Positions 49,344 through 57,396 of a stretch of 64,000 nucleotides of DNA are shown here, piece after piece. The notes below the pieces were generated by a model. It was not told the DNA's origin and ran no database searches. It saw only the letters and a program-made list of their open reading frames with translations. A program made the translations under genes and the position numbers. Numbering within the stretch: position 1 is the stretch's first letter; each line of letters opens with the position of its first letter. Source of the stretch: Coriobacteriaceae bacterium (GTDB lineage Bacteria; Actinomycetota; Coriobacteriia; Coriobacteriales; Coriobacteriaceae); NCBI GenBank assembly GCA_025992855.1, contig DAJPGB010000001.1, positions 1,116,001-1,180,000 on the forward strand, in the 5' to 3' direction.

Positions 49344-51566
49344 ATGAAGATCATCAAGCGCAGCGGTACCGAGGTTACCTTTGACATCGATAAGATCGTC
49401 AATGCGATCCGCGCCGCCAACTTGGAGGTCCAGGAGGGCTTTCGCCTTACCGACCGTCAGGTGATTTACGCGGCGCAAAACGTCGCCGAGGCATGCGAGA
49501 ACGCCGGCCATACCGTTTCGGTCGAGGAGATCCAGGACCTGGTCGAGGACGAGATTATGCGTCTCGACTGCTACGAGGTCGCCCGTCACTACATTATCTA
49601 CCGTTATGTTCAGAGCCTGAAGCGCCAGAAGAACACGACCGACGACAAGATCCTGTCGCTCATCGAGTGCAACAACGAAGAGGTCAAACAGGAGAACTCC
49701 AATAAGAACCCGACCGTCAATTCCGTCCAGCGTGACTACATGGCCGGCGAGATCTCCAAGGACCTGACCCAGCGCGTGCTGCTGCCCCAGGATATCGTGG
49801 ATGCCCATAACGAGGGTCTCATTCACTTCCACGATTCTGATTACTTTGCCCAGCACATGCACAATTGCGATTTGGTGAACCTGGAGGACATGCTCCAGAA
49901 CGGCACCGTTATCTCGGGCACGCTGATCGAAAAGCCCCATAGCTTCTCGACGGCCTGCAACATTGCTACGCAGATTATCGCTCAGGTCGCTTCCTCCCAG
50001 TACGGCGGCCAGTCCATCTCTCTGACGCATCTTGCTCCGTTTGTCGAGGTAAGCCGTCAGAAAATTCGCGGAGAGGTTGCCCGTGAGCTCGAGGAGCTCG
50101 GCGTCTCTGCGTCTGCCGAGAAGGTGCGCGAGGTTGTCGAGGACCGTCTGCGCGATGAGATTCGCCGCGGCGTCCAGACGATTCAGTACCAGGTCGTCAC
50201 CCTTATGACCACCAACGGACAGGCGCCGTTCGTGACGGTCTTCATGTACCTGAACGAGGCGCGCTCCGCCCAAGAGAAGCACGACCTCGCCATGATTGTG
50301 GAGGAGACGCTTCGCCAGCGCTACGAGGGCGTTAAGAACGAGGCCGGCGTGTGGATCACCCCGGCGTTCCCCAAGCTCATCTATGTGCTCGAGGACGATA
50401 ACGTCCGCGAGGACTCGCCGTACTTCTACCTGACGCAGTTGGCCGCCAAGTGCACCGCAAAGCGCATGGTGCCCGATTACATCTCCGAGAAGAAGATGCG
50501 CGAGCTCAAGCTGTCGAAGGGCGAGACCGCGGGCAACGGCGACTGCTATACCTGCATGGGTTGTCGCAGCTTCCTGACGCCCGACCGCTCCGGTAACGGA
50601 TTTAACAACGTGGCCAACGCGCTGAACTATGACCCAAACAAGCCCAAGTACTACGGTCGCTTTAACCAGGGCGTTGTGACCATCAACCTGCCCGATGTCG
50701 CCCTGAGCTCGCATCAGGACATGGACAAGTTCTGGAAGATCTTCGACGAGCGCCTTGAGCTGTGCCACCGCGCCCTGCTGTGCCGTCATGAGCGTCTGAT
50801 GGGTACGCTTTCGGATGCCGCACCGATTCTTTGGCAGTACGGTGCTCTCGCCCGTCTGAAGAAGGGCGAGACGATCGACAAGCTGCTCGTGGGCGGTTAC
50901 TCCACCATTAGTCTGGGTTATGCCGGCCTGTATGAGTGCGTCAAGTATATGACGGGCCACAGCCACACCGAGAAGGAGGGCACGCCCTTTGCCATGGCCG
51001 TCATGCAGCGCATGAACGACAAGTGCGCCGAGTGGAAGGCCGAAAGCGATATTGACTTCTCGCTGTACGGTACCCCGCTTGAGTCGACGACCTACAAGTT
51101 CGCCAAGTGCCTGCAGCGTCGTTTTGGCATCATCCCGGGCGTGACGGACAAGGGCTACATCACCAACAGCTACCACGTCCATGTGTCTGAGGAGATTGAT
51201 GCTTTCGATAAGCTCAAGTTCGAGGGTATGTTCCAGCAGCTTTCGCCGGGCGGTGCCATCTCCTACGTCGAGGTTCCCAACATGCAGGACAACCTCAAGG
51301 CTGTCATTCGCGTGATGCAGTACATCTACGACAACATCATGTACGCCGAGCTCAACACCAAGAGCGACTACTGCCAGGTGTGCGGCTACGACGGCGAGAT
51401 CAAGATTGTCGAGGATGATGGCAAACTGGTGTGGGAGTGCCCCAACTGCGGCAACCGCGATCAGGAGAAGATGAATGTTGCCCGTCGCACGTGCGGCTAC
51501 ATCGGTACCCAGTTCTGGAACCAGGGCCGAACCGAGGAGATCCGCGACCGCGTGCTGCATCTCTAA
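49344..51566 (+). CDS. nrdD: anaerobic ribonucleoside-triphosphate reductase
   Basis: Glycyl-radical enzyme that reduces NTPs to dNTPs without oxygen. N-terminal ATP-cone (MKIIKRSGTEVTFDIDKIVN, residues 1-85) senses dATP/ATP; the central barrel carries active-site Cys in CMGCRSFL; the zinc pairs CQVCGYDG and CPNCGN, and the glycyl site RRTCGYIGTQ with Gly near 723. 740 residues. Start chosen at ATG 49344 with AAGGAG; the frame is open back to 49128 (72 more codons) but that stretch is not like other NrdD. Activated by NrdG downstream. Confidence 0.95.
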   Translation: MKIIKRSGTEVTFDIDKIVNAIRAANLEVQEGFRLTDRQVIYAAQNVAEACENAGHTVSVEEIQDLVEDEIMRLDCYEVARHYIIYRYVQSLKRQKNTTDDKILSLIECNNEEVKQENSNKNPTVNSVQRDYMAGEISKDLTQRVLLPQDIVDAHNEGLIHFHDSDYFAQHMHNCDLVNLEDMLQNGTVISGTLIEKPHSFSTACNIATQIIAQVASSQYGGQSISLTHLAPFVEVSRQKIRGEVARELEELGVSASAEKVREVVEDRLRDEIRRGVQTIQYQVVTLMTTNGQAPFVTVFMYLNEARSAQEKHDLAMIVEETLRQRYEGVKNEAGVWITPAFPKLIYVLEDDNVREDSPYFYLTQLAAKCTAKRMVPDYISEKKMRELKLSKGETAGNGDCYTCMGCRSFLTPDRSGNGFNNVANALNYDPNKPKYYGRFNQGVVTINLPDVALSSHQDMDKFWKIFDERLELCHRALLCRHERLMGTLSDAAPILWQYGALARLKKGETIDKLLVGGYSTISLGYAGLYECVKYMTGHSHTEKEGTPFAMAVMQRMNDKCAEWKAESDIDFSLYGTPLESTTYKFAKCLQRRFGIIPGVTDKGYITNSYHVHVSEEIDAFDKLKFEGMFQQLSPGGAISYVEVPNMQDNLKAVIRVMQYIYDNIMYAELNTKSDYCQVCGYDGEIKIVEDDGKLVWECPNCGNRDQEKMNVARRTCGYIGTQFWNQGRTEEIRDRVLHL

Positions 51567-51577
51567 TAACCATCCCA

Positions 51578-51715
51578 GGCCGCCCCGTAGCGAGGCCCCG
51601 GACCTTTACTCGCTATTTCGGACAGTCCTGGCTCACGACGGAGGCGCCACTGGCGCCTCCTGTTCGTGCGGAACTCATATCGAGCAAAGGTCCGGGGCCT
51701 CGCTACGGGGCGGCC
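51578..51715. repeat. large nested palindrome P3 (138 bp) between nrdD and nrdG
   Basis: Outer arms: 35-base inverted repeat, 34 of 35 matching (51578-51612, beginning ggccgccccgtagcg, with 51681-51715). Centre: GGAGGCGCCA (51640-51649) with TGGCGCCTCC (51651-51660), and CACGA/TCGTG around it. It begins 12 bases after nrdD stop, so it can stop or protect the nrdD mRNA. Shares the two-storey build of P1 and P2, not their sequence. Confidence 0.85.
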
Positions 51716-51893
51716 AAGTTGACGTAGCTGAGATGCGGCATGCGGTCTGCTCACTCCTCGAAGTTCTTAGCGGAGATAATTCGAGCTGCAGCTGCGATTT
51801 ACTTGCGATGGCGGTTGAGCCGCAACCCAGTTTTTATTAGATCTCGAACCCTATGCTCGATGTTCGCTTCGTTCATTGAGTTACCCTTTGCAT
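51716..51893. other. spacer between P3 and P4
   Basis: 178 bases, no gene. It has small inverted repeats (CTCGAA near 51758 with TTCGAG near 51780; GCGG-TTGA-GCCGC near 51813) and T5 at 51831. Confidence 0.4.
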
Positions 51894-51977
51894 GAGGCCG
51901 GGACATATCGTCCCGCCCGCAGTTTCGCAGGCCGCAGGCCGAGAATGTTTGAGGACGGGATGATATGTCCCGGCCTC
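51894..51977. repeat. palindrome P4 (84 bp) flanked by 8-base direct repeats, before nrdG
   Basis: Arms of 22 bases with one mismatch (51894-51915, starting gaggccgggacat, with 51956-51977). GAGTTACC occurs on both sides (51878-51885 and 51984-51991). The right flank also has CTCCCGGGAG (51975-51984), a palindrome that contains the nrdG ribosome site GGGAG. So hairpin state could expose or hide that site. The direct repeats could mark an insertion. Confidence 0.75.
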
Positions 51978-51992
51978 CCGGGAGAGTTACCT

Positions 51993-52574
51993 ATGAACTA
52001 CGCGAACATTAAGTATTTCGACATTGCTGATGGGGAAGGTGTTCGTACTTCTCTGTTTGTGAGCGGGTGCCGTCGTGGGTGCAAGAACTGCTTTAACTCT
52101 GTCGCGTGGGACTTTGCTGCGGGCGAGCCGTTCGATCGTGCCGTCGAGGACAAGATTATCGAGAGCCTCGATCATCCCTTTATTGACGGCCTGACGATTC
52201 TGGGCGGCGAGCCTATGGAACCTGAGAATCAGGCGGGACTCGTTGAGTTTGTCGAGCGCGTTCGTGCCGCGTATCCTGCGGGGTCAGGAAAGACCATTTG
52301 GTGTTTTACCGGCGACGTGCTCGAGGAGCTTATGCCGGGCGGTCGCCACCATACCGAGGCGACGGACCGTATCCTTGCCTGCCTCGATATGTTGGTGGAT
52401 GGCCCGTTTGTTCAGGATCTGTACGATATCTCATTGCGCTTTAGGGGCTCGAGTAACCAGCGCGTGATTGATATGAACGCCACGCGTGCCCGTGCCGAGC
52501 GTGAGGGCGTTACGCTTTGTGATGCGGTTGAACTTTGGCGTGATGATCCGGTCTATTCGACCCATACTATGTAG
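51993..52574 (+). CDS. nrdG: anaerobic ribonucleotide reductase activating protein
   Basis: Radical-SAM enzyme that makes the glycyl radical on NrdD. CX3CX2C cluster site CRRGCKNC (about residues 27-34), GGEP motif (ILGGEPM) for SAM. 193 residues. ATG 51993 with GGGAG 8 bases upstream; a longer frame from 51876 runs through palindrome P4 and is unlikely. Separation from nrdD by 426 bases is unusual, since nrdDG are mostly adjacent. Confidence 0.93.
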   Translation: MNYANIKYFDIADGEGVRTSLFVSGCRRGCKNCFNSVAWDFAAGEPFDRAVEDKIIESLDHPFIDGLTILGGEPMEPENQAGLVEFVERVRAAYPAGSGKTIWCFTGDVLEELMPGGRHHTEATDRILACLDMLVDGPFVQDLYDISLRFRGSSNQRVIDMNATRARAEREGVTLCDAVELWRDDPVYSTHTM

Positions 52575-52640
52575 CTTGTGGTCGATGCCGAAGAGCGTGG
52601 TACCATAGCGCGAACGTGAAATCGGAAAAGTGAGGCCCAG

Positions 52641-53198
52641 ATGGTCGATCAGGAAAAAGTCGAGGCCGCCATTAAGCTGTTGCTTGAGGGCATAGGCGAG
52701 GACCCAACTCGTGAGGGCCTGCTGGAGACCCCGGCGCGCGTTGCCCGTATGTATGGTGAGATCGCCGGCGGTATGGACCAGAGTGCCGAGGAGCACCTGT
52801 CCAAAACCTTTGCCGTCGCCTCGAACGACTTGGTTATCGAGCGCGACATCACGTTTTACTCGCTGTGCGAGCATCATCTGCTGCCGTTTTATGGCAAGGC
52901 TGCGATCGGCTATATCCCTAACGGTCGCGTGGCGGGTCTGTCTAAGCTCGCTCGCACGGTTGAAGTCTATGCCCGTCGTCTGCAGCTGCAGGAGCAGCTG
53001 TGTGCGCAGGTTGCCGACGCCCTCATGGATTATCTCGCTCCCCAGGGAGCGATTGTGCTCATGGAGGCTGAGCATATGTGCATGACCATGCGCGGCGTGC
53101 AAAAGCCCGGCACCAAGACCGTGACGCTCACTCGCCGCGGCGTCTTTGAGACCGATCCCGCGCTCGAGGAGCGGTTCTTTAGGATGCTGGGCCGTTAG
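52641..53198 (+). CDS. folE: GTP cyclohydrolase I
   Basis: First step of tetrahydrofolate synthesis: GTP to dihydroneopterin triphosphate and formate. Zinc site Cys/His in CEHHLLPF (about residues 75-82), GLSKLARTV loop, and EAEHMCMTMRG. 185 residues, normal. RBS AGTGAGG. Stop codon lies one base before the HD gene. Folate block: folE, HD, folB. Confidence 0.95.
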   Translation: MVDQEKVEAAIKLLLEGIGEDPTREGLLETPARVARMYGEIAGGMDQSAEEHLSKTFAVASNDLVIERDITFYSLCEHHLLPFYGKAAIGYIPNGRVAGLSKLARTVEVYARRLQLQEQLCAQVADALMDYLAPQGAIVLMEAEHMCMTMRGVQKPGTKTVTLTRRGVFETDPALEERFFRMLGR

Positions 53199-53199
53199 C

Positions 53200-53781
53200 A
53201 TGAGGGTCGTCAACGACTTTACATCGAAGACCGATGAGGGGACGTCGCGTCGCGGCTTTATGGCTTCGGGCCTGGCCCCCTTTGGTGCCATGCCTCGCGT
53301 TGATTACATTTGTGCCAACGGGCTTTTCCGGCGGCACCTGGGCAACATTGCACAGTTGGAATCGGGGCGCATCTTCTGCCGCCACGGTATTGACCATCTG
53401 CTCGATGTCGCTCGCATTATGTGGATCAAGAATCTCGAGGAGCAGCTCGAATTTGACCGCGAGGTTGTCTACGCCACGGCACTTCTTCACGATATCGGCA
53501 AAGATGAACAGTATGAATCGGGTATATCCCATGATGTTGCAAGCGAGCGCGTCGCTGATGCAATTCTCGGCGGCATGCCCGATGACGTGGCGTTTGAGCC
53601 GGCCGATGCCGCAGCCATTAAGACGGCCATTCTGGGCCATCGAAAGCTGCGCGTGAACAGCCAACCGCTTGAGCGTCTGCTCTATGCGGCCGACAAGGCC
53701 TCGCGCGCCTGCTTCGCATGCCCCGCGCGCAATGCTTGCAACTGGAGCGATGATAAAAAGAACCTGTCGATTCGCGTGTAG
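53200..53781 (+). CDS. HD-domain phosphohydrolase in the folE-folB operon
   Basis: 193-residue protein with HD metal motif (HGIDHLLDVARI, then ALLHDIGKDEQY, about residues 65-109) and HRKLR. It begins one base after folE, so it is translated with it. Family members hydrolyse phosphate esters of nucleotides or small molecules. Between folE and folB, it could remove the phosphates from dihydroneopterin triphosphate, a step with no dedicated enzyme in many bacteria; that is inference. The C-terminus has four Cys-like (CFACPARNAC), which may bind a metal. Not recognised as a named family. Confidence 0.78.
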   Translation: MRVVNDFTSKTDEGTSRRGFMASGLAPFGAMPRVDYICANGLFRRHLGNIAQLESGRIFCRHGIDHLLDVARIMWIKNLEEQLEFDREVVYATALLHDIGKDEQYESGISHDVASERVADAILGGMPDDVAFEPADAAAIKTAILGHRKLRVNSQPLERLLYAADKASRACFACPARNACNWSDDKKNLSIRV

Positions 53782-53824
53782 TTAGTTTGCGCGGTCGGGG
53801 TTCTAAACGAAGGAGACGATCGCG

Positions 53825-54310
53825 ATGAGTAACAAAAAGCTGCCCGAGAATGCAACCAAGACTGAAGGCGCCGAGCTCGCCCGCCGTGGCAGGGGCGAAA
53901 TATCCACCGCAACGGCGGTGCCCCACGTGAGCTATGACGATCTGCGCCATGCCGACCGTATTGTCATTGACGGGCTTGAGGTTTTTGCCAACCATGGTGT
54001 GTATCCCGAGGAGAACGCGCTGGGCCAGAAGTTCATCGTGTCCTTGGTGCTCTATGCCGACCTGCGCGCTGCGGGGGAGCACGATAACCTGGACGCCTCG
54101 ATTGACTACGGCTCGGTGTGCCACGATGTCGATGGCTATCTGCGCGAGCATACGTTTAAGCTCATCGAGGCGGCGGCTGAGGGTACGGCCCAGATGCTGC
54201 TGCGCCGTTATCCCTCGCTGCTTGGTGTGCGCATCAAGCTCGATAAGCCTTGGGCGCCCGTCGGTCTTCCCCTGGCAAGCTGCGGTGTCGAGATCGAGCG
54301 CGTGCGCTAG
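53825..54310 (+). CDS. folB: dihydroneopterin aldolase
   Basis: Converts dihydroneopterin to 6-hydroxymethyl-dihydropterin and glycolaldehyde. The FolB core starts near residue 40 (RIVIDGLEVFANHGVYPEEN) and ends with the tetrameric-core Lys-Pro (LDKPWAPVGLP). 161 residues because of an N-terminal extension of about 38, rich in Lys, Glu and Arg, not needed for the fold. RBS GGAG(A) before ATG 53825. folP and folK are not in the window. Confidence 0.9.
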   Translation: MSNKKLPENATKTEGAELARRGRGEISTATAVPHVSYDDLRHADRIVIDGLEVFANHGVYPEENALGQKFIVSLVLYADLRAAGEHDNLDASIDYGSVCHDVDGYLREHTFKLIEAAAEGTAQMLLRRYPSLLGVRIKLDKPWAPVGLPLASCGVEIERVR

Positions 54311-54316
54311 TCGACG

Positions 54317-55093
54317 CTAGAGCTTGTTGAGGGGTGGCTGCTTGAGCCGCTGCGACAGGGCTCTATTGTTGGGGCAGTACGTGTCGAGCAGGGCGTGAAA
54401 CCGCTGATTGTGGCTTGGCTCGAGCAAGTGGACGAGCTCGTGGGCGACAACCATGTCGAGGCATTCGACAGGGTAGGCGGCGAGCTCGCGCGCGATGCGA
54501 ATGGCGCCGGTTTTGGGTGTGCAGGAGCCCCAACGCGTTTTCATGCTGCGCACGGAGACGCGGGCCACGGTGACGCCCATTGCGATTTCGTACGCGTGCA
54601 CGATGTCGCGTAGCGCTGCGGTGACCTCGGACGCGTAGAGCTGGTCGATGTGGGCTTGGAGCTCGTCGGACGTTAGGCCGTCGAGGATTGCGTGCCGCTT
54701 GGCCTGCGGGCCTTCGTCCGATTCATCGGTACCCATAAAGCTTGCGAACGTGGCTTGTTTGGGCCGCGGTGCGGGGGGATCAAAGTTGTGGTCGAGTGCA
54801 TCCTGTACCGTGATGGGCTTGCCCCAAAGTGCAATGATGGACGAGGGGCTGAGCGACTCCTGTGCCGTCGTCTGACGTTGCTCGCGCTGGGCAAGTCGGC
54901 TGATAATCCAGGCGCTGTTGCGCTTCACAAACGCTTCGATATGCTCGCGGCTGGCGCCGAGCGGTGCGCTGGCGTGGACCTCGCCGCTCGATGTGACGCG
55001 TAGGTTGAAGTTTTTGACGCGTTTTTTGGTAACGACGACGGAGATGGGCGTCCCATCCGGTCGGGATACAGAAATCGTAAACTGCTGCGTCAA
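54317..55093 (-). CDS. YgjP-like metallopeptidase-domain protein (DUF45/M48-like)
   Basis: COG1451 family: SprT/wlm-like zinc protease domain with HELVH (residues about 218-222) and downstream His in SHNQRFHALL. N-terminal domain with beta strands (VVVTKKRVKNFNLRVTSSGEVHASAP, about 20-45, split as KKRVKNFNLRV). TTG start 55093 is chosen: AAGGA lies just upstream and any longer frame would run through the hairpin at 55116. 258 residues. Convergent with folB (6-base gap). Function not established for the family. Confidence 0.7.
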   Translation of the reverse strand: MTQQFTISVSRPDGTPISVVVTKKRVKNFNLRVTSSGEVHASAPLGASREHIEAFVKRNSAWIISRLAQREQRQTTAQESLSPSSIIALWGKPITVQDALDHNFDPPAPRPKQATFASFMGTDESDEGPQAKRHAILDGLTSDELQAHIDQLYASEVTAALRDIVHAYEIAMGVTVARVSVRSMKTRWGSCTPKTGAIRIARELAAYPVECLDMVVAHELVHLLEPSHNQRFHALLDTYCPNNRALSQRLKQPPLNKL

Positions 55094-55115
55094 AAGCGGT
55101 CCTTCAGATTGGGGA

Positions 55116-55151
55116 CGGGCCGGCATGTCGACCGTTCGGCATGCCGGCCCG
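55116..55151 (-). terminator. hairpin between dipeptidase and protease genes
   Basis: Perfect 12-base stem CGGGCCGGCATG (55116-55127) with CATGCCGGCCCG (55140-55151), 12-base loop. Acts after the dipeptidase on the minus strand, 16 bases past its stop. Confidence 0.6.
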
Positions 55152-55167
55152 CTCAAGGGATGTGAAA

Positions 55168-56181
55168 TTAATAACGCTCAAAGAAGGCAAGCGCGTTGTC
55201 GCTGCAGAGCTTCTGCATCACGGTCTTGCCAAAATGCTTGGAAAGCATGTTCTGGAACTCGGGCATCTTGCTGGCATCGGAGAGGAAAGCAGGCACCGTG
55301 GCGCCGTCCCAGTCGCCGCCGAGCGCGATGACGTCCTCGCCGCCCAGGTCGAGCCAGTGCTCGATATGTGCCGCTAGCTGGTCGAAGGTGACGTCTGCGG
55401 CGGTCTTGTCGGTTGCGTCGTTGGATAGGAACTCGCTGCAGTAGTTGAGGCCGACGATACCGCCCATGTCGCGAATGGTGCGGAACTGGTCGTCGGTGAG
55501 GTTGCGCTTGACGCCGCAAACCGCGCGGGAGTTGGAGTGGCTGGCAACGAAGGGGCGCGTGGCGTGGGCGACAACCTCGTCAAAGCACTCATCGTTGAGG
55601 TGGGAAACGTCGAGCACCATGCCGGCGTGCTCCATCTGCGTAAGCGCCTCGATACCGGCGGCGGTGAGGCCGGCGTGGGTGTCGTGGCCGCTCGCGAGCG
55701 GTCCCTGCGCGTTCCAGCTGAGTGACGACATAAGCACGCCCAGGCTCTTGAGCACCTCGATCAGCGCGGGGTCCTCGGCAAAGAACGTGGCGTTTTCGAT
55801 GGTGTGGATGCAAGCGACCTTGCCGTCTTTGAGCGCAGGGCGAATGTCTGCGGCGCTGCGTACGTTGACCATGCGGTCGTGGTTGAGCATTGCCTGGCCG
55901 CTCATATGCGCCATGATTTGCGCCTGGAAGCGCGCGGCGTGGGCGGTGGGAATCTCGTCGGGGACAAACGTGGCGAAGCACTGTGCCCACGGCGTGTTGC
56001 CGATCTTTGCGAGCGAGATGGCGCAGGCGTTGCCCTCGATGAGGTCGAAATCTTGCGGATGCGTTTCGTCGCCGGGGAAATAACCGTCGGTGCCGGCGGT
56101 AAAGCGCAGGTCGAGATCGAGCGTGGCCCAGCCGATGCGGTCGGCGGTGTCGCAGTGTAGGTCAAATACGGGATATGCCAT
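55168..56181 (-). CDS. M19 membrane/renal-type dipeptidase
   Basis: Zinc dipeptidase with D-amino-acid tolerance. HxD site FDLHCDT (about residue 6), Glu in HTIENAT (about 125), His in VSHLND and ASHSNS, and GGDWDG near the end. No signal peptide, so cytosolic. 337 residues. ATG 56181 with GGAGGAA. Possible work on peptides imported by the two peptide transporters in this window (inference). Confidence 0.9.
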   Translation of the reverse strand: MAYPVFDLHCDTADRIGWATLDLDLRFTAGTDGYFPGDETHPQDFDLIEGNACAISLAKIGNTPWAQCFATFVPDEIPTAHAARFQAQIMAHMSGQAMLNHDRMVNVRSAADIRPALKDGKVACIHTIENATFFAEDPALIEVLKSLGVLMSSLSWNAQGPLASGHDTHAGLTAAGIEALTQMEHAGMVLDVSHLNDECFDEVVAHATRPFVASHSNSRAVCGVKRNLTDDQFRTIRDMGGIVGLNYCSEFLSNDATDKTAADVTFDQLAAHIEHWLDLGGEDVIALGGDWDGATVPAFLSDASKMPEFQNMLSKHFGKTVMQKLCSDNALAFFERY

Positions 56182-56301
56182 GGTTCCTCCGGTTGCAGCG
56201 TTTCTTTGCAAACTGTCATTGAATTGTATGACTAGGGTATAGTTAGCGCCATATGTTCACGGCGGCCTGCGTTGTGCGCCGCCCTTATCACGGAGGTTAC
56301 C

Positions 56302-56730
56302 ATGTCCAACCAGGGCAAGAAGGTCAAGACCCATTATCGCGGCACGCTCGACGACGGCACGCAGTTCGATAGCTCCTACGATCGCGGCGAGCCGCTGGAG
56401 TTCACCTGCGGTGCCGGTCAGATGATCAAGGGCTTCGACGCCGCTGTTGTCGACATGCAGGTGGGCGAGAAGAAGACCGTGCACATTCCTGCTGCCGATG
56501 CCTACGGCGAGCACAATCCCGAGATGGTTCTGACCTTCCCGGCCGAGCAGGTTCCCAACATCGAGCAGATCGAGAAGGGCATGAAGCTCTTCCTGTCCAC
56601 GCCGAGCGGTATGCCCGTCCCCGCCGTCGTCATTGACGTGACGCCCGAGGCTGTGACGCTCGACGCCAACCACGAGCTGGCCGGCAAGGACCTCAACTTT
56701 GATATCGAGCTCGTCGAGGTCGAGGGTTAG
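56302..56730 (+). CDS. FKBP-type peptidyl-prolyl isomerase (SlyD-like)
   Basis: 142-residue FKBP with chaperone insert-in-flap (about 70-120). Start MSNQGKKVKTHYRGTLDDGT; active residues VKTHYRGTLDDGTQFDSS and the FKBP Tyr/Asp are present. The His-rich metal tail of SlyD is missing. Start at 56302 (GGAGG upstream); a longer frame from 56272 is unlikely. Next gene begins 3 bases later. Confidence 0.9.
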   Translation: MSNQGKKVKTHYRGTLDDGTQFDSSYDRGEPLEFTCGAGQMIKGFDAAVVDMQVGEKKTVHIPAADAYGEHNPEMVLTFPAEQVPNIEQIEKGMKLFLSTPSGMPVPAVVIDVTPEAVTLDANHELAGKDLNFDIELVEVEG

Positions 56731-56733
56731 AGT

Positions 56734-57312
56734 ATGCCTGAACGCTTGGTTTCGACGACATGCTTGGGAAATCTCAACGATCCGTCCTATGAACTCCTGC
56801 TTCGCCGGAAGTTGGGCGGCGTCTTTGAAGTTGACGAGCTACTGTTCGATTGGGACCGGGCTGATGTATGCGCGTTTGCGGGCGTGACGGAGCTGGGGCG
56901 CACGATCGATGTTCGGCTGGATGCTGCCGACGGCGGTCGTCTTGCCGATGGCGACGTGCTCGCCATCGACCGTTCGGGCATGGTGCCCGTGGCGGTTGTC
57001 GTGCGCCTGCGCAGCGCCGAGGTTTATTTGGTCGAAGTCGACCGCACGGATCCGATTGCGCTCGCGCATGCGTGCTGGGAGATCGGCAATATGCACGCGC
57101 CGCTTTTCCGAGGCGATTCGGACGAGCATACCGTGCGCATGTATACGCCGGTGCAGCCTGTTTTGGGCCGCATGCTCCGGGGCGTCGAGGGTGTTCGGCT
57201 CTCGGTGGTTACCCGTGAACTCGATGCGGACCGGCGCTTTGCATCGAGTACGGCGGAGGTCGTCGTGAGCATAGCTCCCGACTTTGCCATCGTAAAAAAG
57301 ACGCGCGGCTAA
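56734..57312 (+). CDS. orphan UreE-like protein (urease accessory family)
   Basis: 192 residues. Low but clear likeness to UreE: N-terminal half with ELGRTIDVRLD and a DGDVLAID loop, then the UreE core CWEIGNMHAPLF (family motif LGNRH-P, with the metal-binding His). The His-rich C-terminus of nickel-handling UreE is absent and no urease gene is in the window. It starts 3 bases after the FKBP gene, itself from a family used in nickel delivery. Could serve another metal-enzyme or a different job. Assigned with caution. Confidence 0.62.
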   Translation: MPERLVSTTCLGNLNDPSYELLLRRKLGGVFEVDELLFDWDRADVCAFAGVTELGRTIDVRLDAADGGRLADGDVLAIDRSGMVPVAVVVRLRSAEVYLVEVDRTDPIALAHACWEIGNMHAPLFRGDSDEHTVRMYTPVQPVLGRMLRGVEGVRLSVVTRELDADRRFASSTAEVVVSIAPDFAIVKKTRG

Positions 57313-57396
57313 GTGCGCGTATGCGCAAGACGGGCTTTGAGGGGCGACCAATCAAAGTCCGTCTTGCTGTTGATAAGAGGCTTTGGGGGAAAGCAT

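Noticed and set aside
49293..51560. Long minus-strand frame opposite nrdD
   Set aside because: Mirror frame of a well-supported gene, with no recognisable motifs.
51716..51840. Small open frames in the nrdD-nrdG spacer
   Set aside because: They lie across palindrome arms and have no conserved features or ribosome sites.
42195..51977. Palindromes as known insertion sequence ends
   Set aside because: No transposase frame lies inside or beside any of them. Only P4 has possible target repeats.
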